Assembly (NCBI RefSeq): GCF_001580995.1 | Contig: NZ_LHZU01000113.1 | Location: 1 to 37,892, forward strand | DNA length: 37,892 bases | Reading direction: 5' to 3' | DNA from: Acetobacter senegalensis | GTDB lineage: Bacteria; Pseudomonadota; Alphaproteobacteria; Acetobacterales; Acetobacteraceae | In this document: piece by piece, positions 1 to 8,563 of the stretch | Layout: each line of letters starts with the position of its first letter | Position numbering within the stretch: the first letter of the stretch is position 1 | Made by a program: the position numbers and the translations under genes | The notes under the pieces: generated by a model | What the model was told of the DNA's origin: nothing | What the model saw: the letters and a program-made list of their open reading frames with translations, nothing else | Database searches by the model: none

Positions 1-660
1 AAGGTGTTGCGACGACCGGTTGAATCCGCCGTCTGCTGCAACCCAGCGGAAGGGCACACCGGCCTCAATACTCCGCTCAATTATCATCGAGGCTAACGCC
101 GGTTTGGTTGCAAACACCACCTCATCGGGAACGTGGGCCTGCTTCAGGCGCTCAGGCTTTGATGTCCAGTCTTTTGGAAGATACAGGGCGCGGTCAATAA
201 AGGCATGCCCCCGTTCCGAAACATAAGCGCCAAACACACCAATCTGGCAGTTCGTGATCTTGCCGGCAGATCCCGTATACTGCCGCCCCACACCGCAGGA
301 CGCCTGACCCTTCTTCAGAAAACCGGTCTCATCAATGACCTGCACGCCCTCTTCAGTGCCCAGATGCTCGATCACATAATCCCTGACGACACCACGAAGG
401 GCATCGGCATCCCAGTGCCCGCGCCCCAGAAGCGCCTGCTGCCGCCATGGACCAGGATCTCCTGCGGCTTCCGCTCGTATCCATCCCGTCTTGCGTGGTT
501 CATTGCCAATCAAAATATCAAGAAAAGCACAGGCTGAATCTACGACACGTTTTTGCGTGAACAGCGGCGCCATTCGATCCTTGGCGGACCGGAGCGAGCG
601 CGCCCATAATTTCAGAGTCTCTTCAACAGACGCACCGCCATTCATCATATCCTGAATCAT
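1..660 (-). CDS. IS701-family transposase, N-terminal part (runs off left edge)
   Basis: The minus strand is open from the ATG at 660 to base 1 (220 codons) without a stop, so the C-terminal part lies outside the window. The protein carries the signature of the IS701-type DDE transposases (DDE_5 superfamily): EPRKTGWIRAEAAGDPGPW around residues 54-72, then VIDETGFLKKG with the first catalytic Asp at about residue 110, followed directly by the QYTGSAGKITNCQ block. A probable second Asp sits in WVAADG near the edge. An in-frame TGA at 682-684 precedes the start, and a second start at 645 is possible. The visible part has no frameshift, so the copy may be intact. The family is recognised with high confidence; whether it is active cannot be judged from half a gene. 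Confidence 0.88.
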   Translation of the reverse strand, partial: MIQDMMNGGASVEETLKLWARSLRSAKDRMAPLFTQKRVVDSACAFLDILIGNEPRKTGWIRAEAAGDPGPWRQQALLGRGHWDADALRGVVRDYVIEHLGTEEGVQVIDETGFLKKGQASCGVGRQYTGSAGKITNCQIGVFGAYVSERGHAFIDRALYLPKDWTSKPERLKQAHVPDEVVFATKPALASMIIERSIEAGVPFRWVAADGGFNRSSQHL

Positions 661-709
661 GATTACCCATAGATTCAGAACTCAACACAAAATGCTACTG
701 TAGTGCTAG
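1..709. mobile_element. Insertion sequence of IS701 type, right-hand part
   Basis: The transposase at 1-660 reads leftward, so the segment to its right is the transposase-proximal end of the element. About 45 bases past the start codon there is CTACTGTAGTGCTAG (695-709), ending in CTAG. IS701 elements duplicate a four-base target of the YTAR type, so this CTAG is a sensible but unproven junction. The other terminus is outside the window, so the inverted repeats could not be compared. Confidence 0.5.
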
Positions 710-926
710 TTTTAACTGCGTTGTGAAGGCGGCGGTTTCGTGCACAGACGGAGCTGACCTGCATGTTTGGCCCGCCTAAAGAGATTTACGCAGCCGAGGA
801 CGCAGTCGCAGGTATGAGTGGTTATGCGAATTTCCTACCACGCTCTGATCTGAAAAAATTGACCATTAATAGTGAAATCGTCTGTCTTTCTTTCCTTCCT
901 TTCGCTCATGCGCTCGTTATGATTGT

Positions 927-1838
927 TTAACGGTTATTCGATTTTTCCAGATAATGGCCTTTAGCTGGTGTATCTTGGATCTGGGTAATGATATTCCGCA
1001 CTGCTGGGGCGGCTTCACTCGCTCGGAAAACTGCAGCGACTTCTGATACGACGGGTTCCCCCGCAATATCGCGGAAGACAACGCCTGGCAGATTGACGAT
1101 GATGCGGACCGCACCAGGGCATACTGCAATACCATTCCCGATTGATACCTGTGTCAGGACTGCCAAAAGACTGCCAGGTGTCGAGATGATCCGGGGTGTG
1201 AAATTTCCTCGCCTTGCGACCTGAAACGTACCGAATTTCTGTTCAGGCATGATGAAAGAGGCGTCACTGATCTGTTGCGGATGCACAGGAGCGGTTTCCG
1301 TAGCAGCATCAAAAGTGCCCGTTGGCATCGCCAGGCAAAAACGGTCACGGGCCAAGACGTGATGGCTCACTAATGGTGGTAATGTCATGGGTAAGCGCAC
1401 AAAGCCGACATCCACTTCGCCGTCCGCGATAAGCTGGGGCAGACTCTCCATCGGAAACTCGCGTGCGTTCAGATACACGCCAGGATGCTTCCGGGCGAAC
1501 CGGTTCATCTGATCTTGAAGCACGCCGGTATATGCCGCAGAACCGACATAGCCGATCTCTATACGACCCAGTTCCCCGCGTCCGGCTCTCCGTCCGGCAT
1601 TTTCAGCTCTGGAAAATTGCTCCAATACCCGCCGAGCTTCGCCGAGAAATACTTTGCCAGCCGATGTCAGCATGACGGAACGTTTCGTCCGTACCAGCAA
1701 CTGCGCAGCCAATGTTCGCTCGATTTCCTGAATTTGTACCGTAAGGGTAGGCGGGGAAATATTGAGCCGCTCTGCCGCACGCGTAAAATGAAGTTCCTCC
1801 GCAAGGGCCACGAAATAACGTAGGTGTCTCAATTCCAT
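927..1838 (-). CDS. LysR-family transcriptional regulator
   Basis: This 303-residue protein has the normal LysR length. An N-terminal winged helix-turn-helix (MELRHLRYFVALAEELHFTRAAERLNIS, residues 1-28 region) is followed by a periplasmic-binding-type effector domain from about residue 90 to 295. It is of the BenM/CatR-like class that opens with 'MELRHLRYFVALAEE'. It is divergent from the drug exporter at 2064, with about 225 bases between them, so the exporter is the likely target. An inverted repeat 13 bases upstream of its start (1851-1865) may be an autoregulatory operator. The effector cannot be read from the sequence. Confidence 0.92.
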   Translation of the reverse strand: MELRHLRYFVALAEELHFTRAAERLNISPPTLTVQIQEIERTLAAQLLVRTKRSVMLTSAGKVFLGEARRVLEQFSRAENAGRRAGRGELGRIEIGYVGSAAYTGVLQDQMNRFARKHPGVYLNAREFPMESLPQLIADGEVDVGFVRLPMTLPPLVSHHVLARDRFCLAMPTGTFDAATETAPVHPQQISDASFIMPEQKFGTFQVARRGNFTPRIISTPGSLLAVLTQVSIGNGIAVCPGAVRIIVNLPGVVFRDIAGEPVVSEVAAVFRASEAAPAVRNIITQIQDTPAKGHYLEKSNNR

Positions 1839-1850
1839 TGTAGTTTCCTG

Positions 1851-1865
1851 TTAGGCTGTGCCTAA
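1851..1865. promoter_or_regulatory. Inverted repeat upstream of the LysR gene
   Basis: TTAGGC-tgt-GCCTAA is a perfect six-base inverted repeat with a three-base spacer, 13 bases before the LysR start at 1838. A second, smaller dyad, GGC-TTA-GCC, lies about 45 bases further right. LysR regulators often bind such dyads between themselves and a divergent target. Function is inferred from position only. Confidence 0.4.
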
Positions 1866-1947
1866 GAGTGGAGCAAAATACTCGTAATGACGGCAACCAA
1901 AACGTGGCTTAGCCTTTGGACGTTGATCCTTGCAGAAAGCCAAAGAA

Positions 1948-2067
1948 ATGGGACGTCCAGAGATATTGCCAGTCGTCTTCGGAATTATGGTCGCAATTTC
2001 GCATACTGGCACATTCGATCACGATGAGCTGAGTGTCAAAGTGCTCCTCGCACTGATCGACCAATGA
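1948..2067 (+). CDS. Possible 39-residue leader ORF or gene remnant
   Basis: A short ORF (starting MGRPEILPVVFGIMV, ending ALIDQ) stops in an ATGA that overlaps the start codon of the exporter gene. The exporter start has no clear Shine-Dalgarno sequence of its own, so translation could be coupled through this ORF. The peptide reads like the tail of a folded protein rather than noise, but I do not recognise the family. It could equally be the last remnant of a deleted gene. No strong ribosome binding site precedes it. Confidence 0.25.
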   Translation: MGRPEILPVVFGIMVAISHTGTFDHDELSVKVLLALIDQ

Positions 2068-3584
2068 CCGAACACCTCCCTGCCGCACGGCACGTCAATC
2101 CGCTTTTCGTTCTTCTGACGGCCTCTGTCGGGTGCGCTCTAACTGTTCTCGATACCAATGTGGTTGCAATCGTGCTGCCGACGATCGCCCGGGAATTCAG
2201 GGCCAGTTTTGCGGATGTCGAGTGGGTCATCAGTACCTATGTACTCTGTTTTGCCTCCCTGCTGTTGCCGGCTGGCGCTATTGCGGACCGGTTCGGGCGC
2301 CGGCGCGTTTATCTTATTGGCATTGCGTCGTTCGCAATTGCGTCTCTGCTCGGCGGCCTTGCTCTGTCTGCCCCGGCTTTGTATCTGGCGCGTGCCTTGC
2401 AAGGTATCAGTGCGGCCTTCCTGCTTGCTCCGGCACTGGCAATTATTGGACACAGTTTTCATAATGCACAGGAGCGAAACCGGGCGTGGGCAATATGGGG
2501 CAGCATCATGGGTCTTACCATGGTGCTTGCACCGATTATCGGTGGGCTCATTGCCTCTACATTGGGTTGGCGCTGGGCATTTTACATAAACCTGCCCATC
2601 TGTGTTTTTCTTGCCGGTGCCGTATTTTTTCTTATCGAAGTGTCACGCGATGATGCTGCCAGAAAGCTGGACCCGGCCGGTATCGTCTTTTTCGCCGCTT
2701 CCATGTTTGGTCTCACATGGGGGCTCATCAACGGTCAGGCGGAGGGCTGGACGTCATGGAGCGCGCTGGGTGGTTTCATTGGGGGAGGTCTCTCCGCAGG
2801 TGCGTTTATCGCGGTTGAGCAGGCACAGGCACGGCCTATGCTGGATATTCGCCTGTTTTCCAGTCCACGGTTTTTAGGGGCGGTCTGGGCAATGTTCGCC
2901 TACGCAGCTGCGGCACAGGTCATGGCATCTATGCTCCCCTTATTTCTGCAGAACGGGCTGGGGCAGTCAGCCTTGCAGGCGGGGTTCGACATGCTTCCGT
3001 TTGCTCTTGCAATGCTGGTCTTTCCCCATGTTGGAAGGCTTCTGGAACGCCGTCTGTCATCGGCGAGTATCCTGACACTAGGTCTGCTTCTTGTTGCTGT
3101 AGGCAACACCATAACAGCATGGGGTGCCCATAGTGTTGCCTGGCATATCATCATGAGCGGAATGATCGTGCTGGGAAGTGGCGGGGGTCTGCTTAATGGA
3201 GAGACACAGAAAGCGATTATGAGTGCCGTCCCGCGCGAACGTTCCGGTATGGCATCAGGGATCAGCACGACATCCCGGTTTTCAGGCATTCTTCTTGGTT
3301 TTGCCATGCTCAGCGGGGTTTTGGCGACAATGGTCCGCAGTTGGGTGAGGACATTCGGCTGTGGTGTATGTCAGCACGCGTCAACATTTGCCGATGCCAT
3401 TGTGGCGGGCGATCTGCCGGGTGCCCTTATCGGATTGAGCGGTTCTGCCCGGACAACAGGTCTTGAACAGGCCCATCAGGCATTTTCCCACGGTTTCTCA
3501 TGGGCGCTTCTCACCGCTGCAGTTTTCGCATTCATTTCTTCGGTAATGGTTTTTACGTTAATGCGTACAGGCAGGCAGGATTAA
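2064..3584 (+). CDS. MFS drug exporter, DHA2 (EmrB/QacA) family
   Basis: This 506-residue integral inner-membrane protein has the length and helix pattern of 14-TM proton antiporters. Family motifs are visible: LDTNVVAIVLPTIAREF near residue 30 (the 'LDxTVVNVALP' motif of DHA2 proteins), motif A GAIADRFGRRR near 77-87, and motif C-like LAPIIGGLIAS near 155. It probably exports a toxic organic compound, but the substrate cannot be read from sequence. It is divergent from the LysR gene at 927-1838, the usual arrangement for a LysR-controlled exporter. The start overlaps the stop of a possible 39-codon leader. The region between the last helices (VRTFGCGVCQHAS) has two close cysteines that are not typical of the family. 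Confidence 0.9.
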   Translation: MTEHLPAARHVNPLFVLLTASVGCALTVLDTNVVAIVLPTIAREFRASFADVEWVISTYVLCFASLLLPAGAIADRFGRRRVYLIGIASFAIASLLGGLALSAPALYLARALQGISAAFLLAPALAIIGHSFHNAQERNRAWAIWGSIMGLTMVLAPIIGGLIASTLGWRWAFYINLPICVFLAGAVFFLIEVSRDDAARKLDPAGIVFFAASMFGLTWGLINGQAEGWTSWSALGGFIGGGLSAGAFIAVEQAQARPMLDIRLFSSPRFLGAVWAMFAYAAAAQVMASMLPLFLQNGLGQSALQAGFDMLPFALAMLVFPHVGRLLERRLSSASILTLGLLLVAVGNTITAWGAHSVAWHIIMSGMIVLGSGGGLLNGETQKAIMSAVPRERSGMASGISTTSRFSGILLGFAMLSGVLATMVRSWVRTFGCGVCQHASTFADAIVAGDLPGALIGLSGSARTTGLEQAHQAFSHGFSWALLTAAVFAFISSVMVFTLMRTGRQD

Positions 3585-3618
3585 ATGTGTTGCTCCTTTG
3601 TCGAAACAGAATGTCTGT

Positions 3619-4126
3619 TTATTTTAAGACTGAAGTTTGGGTCGTGGTATCCAGCCATGCGCTGATTCGGGTAATGACCTCTGCCTCAATGCCGAAATAA
3701 CCGTGTGTAGTCAGGGAACCACAGTTTTTCTCCGGACCGGGTTGTGCCATCTGTCGCCCTGAACACGGTGACGTCACGACTGCCTGCCATGGCCGCGCCA
3801 ATTCGCTTTGCGTCTTGTGGCGGTGCAACGTTGCATCGGTCATCCCGATTGGCAACAATGAGGACGAGAGCCTATATTTTTTCTGGATCAGCACTAAAAA
3901 CGGTTTTCCCGCTGCCTCCCATAACGGACACCGATTCAGTCAGCACAACACCGGCAATATCCCCGGGCACAGTCTGGTCCGCGCCATTGACGGCTGCAAT
4001 TGCTCCCTGACTCTTACCGAGCAGAAAGACAGGACCTGAATCCCGCCTGTTCCACGCTTCACGCGTTCGCTCGACGAAGTTGTCGGCGTGCTGGATGCGT
4101 CCGGTCCTGCCCAAGGCCGATATCAC
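3619..4126 (-). pseudogene. Broken alpha/beta hydrolase
   Basis: Minus-strand reading gives consecutive pieces of one alpha/beta hydrolase. The nucleophile region GPVFLLGKSQGAIAA is followed by a conserved GVVLTESV segment and then FSADPEKI, which runs into an in-frame TAG at about 3872-3874. The same frame continues beyond the stop as ALVLIVANRDDRCNVAPPQDA, the acid-residue region. After TRSGEKL the homology jumps to another frame, CGSLTTHGYFGIEAEV, which holds the catalytic-His region. The N-terminal third is missing and the nucleophile motif is GKSQG rather than the usual GxSxG. One nonsense change, at least one frameshift and a 5' truncation make a functional product very unlikely. It lies between the exporter and the MocR gene and probably predates the present arrangement. 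Confidence 0.7.
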
Positions 4127-4167
4127 CAGTTCCGCCTAGCCTGAAGTTCAGCATCGTGATTGCGCTG

Positions 4168-4219
4168 ATTGTATGGCATGTGGTCAAATGGAGTTTCATC
4201 GAATGTATGGAAATTCCAT
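4168..4219. promoter_or_regulatory. MocR-type direct repeats and dyad upstream of the regulator
   Basis: ATTGTATGGC (4168-4177) and AATGTATGGA (4202-4211) are direct repeats 34 bases apart. The second overlaps the dyad ATGGAA-a-TTCCAT (4207-4219), which ends three bases before the MocR start at 4223. Thirteen bases of the first site (CTGATTGTATGGC) recur identically in front of the nit operon at 5768-5780. MocR regulators characteristically bind paired direct repeats and often autoregulate, so this is a candidate operator. Binding itself is inferred. Confidence 0.55.
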
Positions 4220-4222
4220 CCT

Positions 4223-5626
4223 ATGTCTGCATACCCTTATCTGGCGCACTGGAAAGAAGAGATTAGCCGGAGCCCGAGCGCAATTTACATGACACTCGCG
4301 GACGCTCTCGCGCTGTCCATCCGCAAGGGGGACTTGCGGGAAGGGGACAAGCTGCCACCACAGCGCACGATTGCGGAGTATCTTGGCGCCAATCTGACGA
4401 CTGTCACCCGGGCGTTTACGGAGGCGCGGCGACGCGGCCTGATTGATGCGACGGTCGGGCGGGGCACCTTTATCCGCGTTGGCGCGGGGGAAAGCCATTG
4501 GCGCCATACGGGGCCGGCCGTGGTCGATCTGACCATGAACCTGCCGCCCATCCCGCAGGATCCGCCGCTGCAGCGCATTATCCAGAGCGACATTACAGCC
4601 ATTCTCAAGCAGCAGGACCTGAACAGCCTTATGTCGTACCGGGTAACGGGTGGCACATTGGAGGAGCGTCAGCTCGGCGCGAAATGGATTGCACCCGTTA
4701 TTGGTCAACGGCGAACAGACGAAATCCTTGTCGCACCGGGGGCTCAGAGCGCTCTGGCGGCCATTGTGAGCACGCATACGCAGCCCGGCGATGTTATTGT
4801 CACCGATCGTATTGCCTATCCCGGCATCCGGACCATAGCGGCGCAGTTCGATCTTATTCTGGTGGGGGTGGACAGTGACGTGGAAGGCATGATGCCCGAG
4901 CAGCTTGACCGGGTGTGCGCTGAACATCATCCCCGGCTGCTTTACTGCATTCCAACCATCCACAATCCCACCACAGCGACGATGTCCCTGCAAAGACGAA
5001 AGGATATTCTAAAGGTTGCGCAAAATCACCATCTGTATATCGTCGAGGATGACCCTTACAGTCTGTTGATGGACGTCCCGCCAGCTGCATTGGCGGCCCT
5101 TGACCATAGCCGTGTCAGCTATGTGGCGACCCTGGCCAAAACGCTCAGCCCCGGCCTGCGCACGGCCTATATTGCCTTGCCCAATGCAGACATGACCCGA
5201 AGAGTGACAGCCGCAATCCGGGCGATTGCGCTGACCAATGCTGGTCTGCTCAGTGCGCTCACGGCGCGATGGATGCAGACGGAACAGGCGCATATGATCC
5301 TGCATGCTATCCAGAAAGAGCTGCGACTGCGCCAGTCCATTGCGCGCAAGGTTCTGGGTGAAGGGCACTGCATGAACCCGGATGGGCCGCATGTCTGGCT
5401 AAAACTGCCGGACTGGTGGGGGAGTGCTGATTTTGTCGCCTACGCCCGCAGGCGGGGGCTTGCGCTGGTTCCCAGCACCGTTTTTACCATTAGTGGTGAA
5501 CCTCCACAGCGTGCGCGGATTGCTCTCGGCAGTGCGTCGGATGCCGCAAGTCTCGAAGACTCTCTTCACGGGGTCCTCTCAGTTTTGCAGCACAAGCGCT
5601 CACCGGGTTTTACCGACATTGTGTGA
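4223..5626 (+). CDS. MocR-family regulator (GntR HTH fused to PLP aminotransferase fold)
   Basis: A GntR winged helix-turn-helix (residues about 12-85: ALALSIRKGDLREGDKLPPQ, then TTVTRAFTEARRRGLI) is joined to a fold-type I aminotransferase domain (about 115-460). The PLP-binding lysine is K306 in LAKTLSPGLRTAY. The cofactor-contacting Asp lies in IVEDDPYS (about 275-280), and an HNPT motif is at about 247-250. At 467 residues it has the usual MocR length. The start at 4223 fits the family N-terminus; longer forms would read through the putative operator. MocR proteins use PLP and an amine or amino-acid effector to activate a neighbouring operon. Here that is the nit cluster 340 bases downstream, which shares its promoter box. 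Confidence 0.9.
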   Translation: MSAYPYLAHWKEEISRSPSAIYMTLADALALSIRKGDLREGDKLPPQRTIAEYLGANLTTVTRAFTEARRRGLIDATVGRGTFIRVGAGESHWRHTGPAVVDLTMNLPPIPQDPPLQRIIQSDITAILKQQDLNSLMSYRVTGGTLEERQLGAKWIAPVIGQRRTDEILVAPGAQSALAAIVSTHTQPGDVIVTDRIAYPGIRTIAAQFDLILVGVDSDVEGMMPEQLDRVCAEHHPRLLYCIPTIHNPTTATMSLQRRKDILKVAQNHHLYIVEDDPYSLLMDVPPAALAALDHSRVSYVATLAKTLSPGLRTAYIALPNADMTRRVTAAIRAIALTNAGLLSALTARWMQTEQAHMILHAIQKELRLRQSIARKVLGEGHCMNPDGPHVWLKLPDWWGSADFVAYARRRGLALVPSTVFTISGEPPQRARIALGSASDAASLEDSLHGVLSVLQHKRSPGFTDIV

Positions 5627-5966
5627 CCTCAGAACAACTTGGCAAAAGGTTGAAGGTGCGTGATTCTGGGACGTGACATGCGCGTAATTGGTGAAACAAG
5701 AAAGTCGTTCGTTCACGAATCCGTGATAAATAAAGTCATTAAAAACAGATGGTTAGGAGTGTCTTTCCTGATTGTATGGCGGAGTTATATTTCTTGTATG
5801 CCCATGTGCCCGTCAAAGAGTAGTGCATGATGTAATTTGTATTGTTTGTACCATTCAGTGGAGGCATACAATATTTTGCCTCTCAGCCATCCCGTGCCAC
5901 GTTCGCTTTGGCAACGCGGTCCACTCCGTTTTCTCGCCGGAGACCGCAGCACACGGGAGATATACC
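5627..5966 (+). promoter_or_regulatory. Promoter region of the nit operon with repeated ATTGTATGSC boxes
   Basis: This 340-base spacer has no convincing gene. It contains ATTGTATGGC at 5771-5780, CTTGTATGCC at 5793-5802 (22 bases, two helical turns, further on) and the inverted copy GGCATACAAT at 5863-5872. The first copy is identical to the box before the MocR gene, including flanking bases. The arrangement of two phased direct repeats plus an inverted one suggests a MocR-controlled promoter. The spacer between about 5880 and 5960 is GC-rich 5' untranslated sequence ending in a good ribosome site (ACGGGAGA) before the ATG at 5967. The -35 and -10 boxes could not be assigned with confidence. 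Confidence 0.55.
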
Positions 5967-6449
5967 ATGCCGAAAATCGAACACGCTCCGCATAAAGATG
6001 GCGATTGCTTCGTCAATTATGAAAACAAGGTTTTCGAGGACGTTAAAGCCAATCCTGGCGAAAAAGCCCTCATCACTTTTCATACTGTCGCCAATGAAGG
6101 GTCTGTTGGGTTTGTAAATCTGCTGCAAGCCACACGCCTGATCCGCAAAGGCTTTGAAACGTCGGTTCTTCTGTATGGTCCGGGTGTGACCCTTGGCGTG
6201 CAGCGCGGTTTTCCCCGTCTGGGGGATGAAGCCTTTCCGGGACACATGAACTGCAACAAGCAGATTGCAAAAATTCTTGAAGAAGGTGGAAAGGTTTATG
6301 CCTGTCGCTTCGCGCTTCAGGCTCTTTACGGCTACGGCGAGCAGAACCTGATCCCCGGCATCACGCCGATCAATCCGCAGGACGTGCTCGACATCATCCT
6401 GCTGGCCCGCCGCGACAACGCCTTTATCCTCAATACCTGGACTCTCTGA
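5967..6449 (+). CDS. nitB: MSMEG_0572/Sll0783-family protein (NitB), first gene of Nit1C operon
   Basis: This 160-residue soluble protein belongs to the MSMEG_0572 family, found almost only beside Nit1 nitrilases. It begins [19 protein letters not shown] and shows a DsrE-like alternating pattern ([30 protein letters not shown], then [18 protein letters not shown] with a conserved Cys near residue 118). Its biochemical role is unknown. The cyanobacterial relative Sll0783 is induced by nitrogen starvation and needed for normal polyhydroxybutyrate accumulation, and the Pseudomonas cluster is linked to growth on cyanide. The start at 5967 has a GGGAGA site; an upstream extension would read through the promoter boxes. 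It is followed after 24 bases by the nitrilase gene. Confidence 0.88.
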   Translation: MPKIEHAPHKDGDCFVNYENKVFEDVKANPGEKALITFHTVANEGSVGFVNLLQATRLIRKGFETSVLLYGPGVTLGVQRGFPRLGDEAFPGHMNCNKQIAKILEEGGKVYACRFALQALYGYGEQNLIPGITPINPQDVLDIILLARRDNAFILNTWTL

Positions 6450-6473
6450 AGGCCCAAGGGAGGACCGCACACC

Positions 6474-7457
6474 ATGCCCCGTATCGTTCGCGCCGCAGCC
6501 ATCCAGATCAGCCCCGTCCTTGGTGACGATGGTCTGGGGACTGCCCGGAAAGTCTGTCAGGCCATCCGCGATGCCGCCGAAAAAGGCGTGAAGCTGGTGG
6601 TCTTTCCCGAAACCTTCGTGCCCTATTATCCTTATTTCTCATTTATCCAGCCTGCTTTCCGCTTCGGCGGAGAGCATCTGGAGCTCTACGAGCGCGCTGT
6701 CATTATCCCTGGCCCGGTAACCGACATGGTGGCTGAAGCCGCCCGCGACACCGGCATGGTCGTGGTGCTGGGCGTGAACGAGCGCGATTTCGGCACGCTC
6801 TACAACACGCAGATCATCTTTGATGCGACAGGCGAGATCCTGCTCAAGCGCCGCAAGATCACGCCCACCTACCATGAGCGTATGGTCTGGGGGCAGGGCG
6901 ATGGTGCCGGGCTGAAAGTTGTTGAGAGTGCTGCTGGGCGCATCGGGGCACTGGCCTGCTGGGAGCATTACAATCCGCTCGCCCGCTACGCGCTAATGAC
7001 CCAGCACGAGGAAATCCATTGCGCCCAATTCCCCGGCTCGCTGGTAGGCCAGATCTTCGCCGACCAGATGGAAGTCACCATCCGGCATCATGCGCTGGAA
7101 TCCGGCTGCTTTGTCGTGAACGCCACAGGCTGGCTCACGGAAGATCAGATCAGGGATATAGCGCGCGATCCCGCGCTGGAAGGACCGCTGCGGGGTGGAT
7201 GCTTCACGGCCATCGTCTCACCTGAAGGCAAGCTGCTGGGCACGCCGCTGACGGAAGGCGAGGGGATGGTGATTGCTGATCTCGACTTTGCACTGATCAC
7301 CAAGCGCAAGCGGATGATGGATTCCGTGGGGCATTACGCACGCCCGGAATTGCTCAGCCTGCTGCAGGACCGGCGGCCCGCATGCACGGTGCATTATGTT
7401 GGTGAGCATGGAGCAACTGGGCCAGTTGCTCCCTCCAATGACGAGGCTGCGTCATGA
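6474..7457 (+). CDS. nitC: Nitrilase, Nit1 subfamily (NitC)
   Basis: This 327-residue carbon-nitrogen hydrolase has a complete catalytic set: Glu46 in [12 protein letters not shown], Lys128 in [13 protein letters not shown], and Cys162 in [10 protein letters not shown]. The [11 protein letters not shown] segment after the Cys is typical of true nitrilases (EC 3.5.5), which convert a nitrile to the acid plus ammonia. The Nit1 subgroup defines the Nit1C cluster. Bacterial Nit1 enzymes tested elsewhere accept various nitriles, but the natural substrate inside this operon is not settled. A strong Shine-Dalgarno (GGGAGGA) precedes the start. The stop overlaps the radical SAM start in an ATGA, so the two are translationally coupled. 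The C-terminal tail from about residue 310 is low in conserved motifs. Confidence 0.93.
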   Translation: MPRIVRAAAIQISPVLGDDGLGTARKVCQAIRDAAEKGVKLVVFPETFVPYYPYFSFIQPAFRFGGEHLELYERAVIIPGPVTDMVAEAARDTGMVVVLGVNERDFGTLYNTQIIFDATGEILLKRRKITPTYHERMVWGQGDGAGLKVVESAAGRIGALACWEHYNPLARYALMTQHEEIHCAQFPGSLVGQIFADQMEVTIRHHALESGCFVVNATGWLTEDQIRDIARDPALEGPLRGGCFTAIVSPEGKLLGTPLTEGEGMVIADLDFALITKRKRMMDSVGHYARPELLSLLQDRRPACTVHYVGEHGATGPVAPSNDEAAS

Positions 7458-8563
7458 CCGTCCCAACACTCGGCACGCTTTCCGACCGCAAGCTCGTCAC
7501 TGACCTGCAATCCTTCGGGCTTCAGATCGGTGAGCAGACCGGCGGCATCGCCCGCAAGGGCGGAGCCGGTCCTTCCGACCACAAGACGATCACCATAGCA
7601 GGTCAGACCGTCATGGTCCCGGTTTATACATCTGGTGCACGACGGTCTCCGTTTCAGGCCAGTCCGCCTGACCAGAGTGGGACAAGCACGCTGCTGCGTG
7701 ATGGCCAGACGCTGGGCACAATCCATTTTCCGAGGGCTCCGCGCTTTTATGGCCTGAGCACGGCGGACGGCATTCCTTACTGGAAGATTGCCCTTCTGCA
7801 TGGCCGTGACACGCTGGCGACCACGGTGCACCAGACCTGCATCCGCTATGCCGACCGGCGTACATCCTGCCAGTTCTGTGCCATCGGCCAGTCGCTGGAG
7901 GCCGATCGCACCATTGCCTATAAGACACCCGCGCAGCTTGCCGAGGTTGCAAAGGCCGCCGTGGAACTGGACGGCGTGCGCGACATGGTACTGACCACCG
8001 GCACACCCAACGTAATTGATCGGGGTGCTGCCGTGCTGGCGGAATCAGCCCGTGCCATCCGGGCCGCAGTAGACCTACCACTTCAGGTCCAGTGCGAGCC
8101 GCCGCGTGACCACGGCTGGTTCCAGCGCCTGCGCGATGCGGGGGCCGACAGTCTGGGCATGCATCTCGAAGCCGCAACACAGGCGGTGCGGGAGAAGATC
8201 ATGCCTGGCAAGGCCACGGTCAGCGTTGATCGCTATATGGACGCTTTCGCCAGTGCCGTGCCGATCTTCGGGCGTGGACAGGTCAATACCTACATTCTCG
8301 CGGGTCTTGGCGACAGTGCCAAAGACATTCTGGCTTTGGCCGAACGCCTGATTGCGCTCGGGGTCTATCCCTTCGTAGTGCCGTTCGTGCCTATTTCCGG
8401 CACACCGCTGGAAAATCACGCGCCGCCTTCAGCCGAGTTCATGAAATCCGTGTTGGCGCCACTGGGCCGGATGCTGCGCGAGGCAAACATGAAATCCACC
8501 GATATCCGGGCCGGGTGTGGCCGGTGTGGTGCTTGTTCCTCGCTCTCGGCATACGAACAATGA
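7454..8563 (+). CDS. nitD: Radical SAM protein of the MSMEG_0568 family (NitD)
   Basis: This 369-residue protein resembles the biotin synthase/lipoyl synthase side of the radical SAM superfamily. The cluster cysteines appear as C129, C139 and C142 ([18 protein letters not shown]), a CX9CX2C spacing instead of the usual CX3CX2C. This wide spacing is, to my knowledge, a feature of this family rather than damage, because the rest of the barrel is intact (MVLTTGTPN near 180, [12 protein letters not shown] near 215, [12 protein letters not shown] near 235). A second group, C355, C358 and C361 (CGRCGAC) near the C-terminus, could bind an auxiliary iron-sulfur cluster. The reaction is unknown. It starts in an ATGA overlap with the nitrilase and ends in an ATGA overlap with the acetyltransferase. 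Confidence 0.9.
   Translation: MTVPTLGTLSDRKLVTDLQSFGLQIGEQTGGIARKGGAGPSDHKTITIAGQTVMVPVYTSGARRSPFQASPPDQSGTSTLLRDGQTLGTIHFPRAPRFYGLSTADGIPYWKIALLHGRDTLATTVHQTCIRYADRRTSCQFCAIGQSLEADRTIAYKTPAQLAEVAKAAVELDGVRDMVLTTGTPNVIDRGAAVLAESARAIRAAVDLPLQVQCEPPRDHGWFQRLRDAGADSLGMHLEAATQAVREKIMPGKATVSVDRYMDAFASAVPIFGRGQVNTYILAGLGDSAKDILALAERLIALGVYPFVVPFVPISGTPLENHAPPSAEFMKSVLAPLGRMLREANMKSTDIRAGCGRCGACSSLSAYEQ

Noticed and set aside
763..930. 55-codon plus-strand ORF (MFGPPKEIYAAEDAV) with a GGAG site upstream
   Set aside because: No recognisable family, overlaps the 3' end of the LysR gene, and lies in an IS-flanking spacer; probably chance or a gene remnant.
7454..8563. Radical SAM gene as a damaged biotin synthase because of the wide Cys spacing
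   Set aside because: The reading frame, overlaps and remaining barrel motifs are intact, and the gene occupies its normal place in the Nit1C order.
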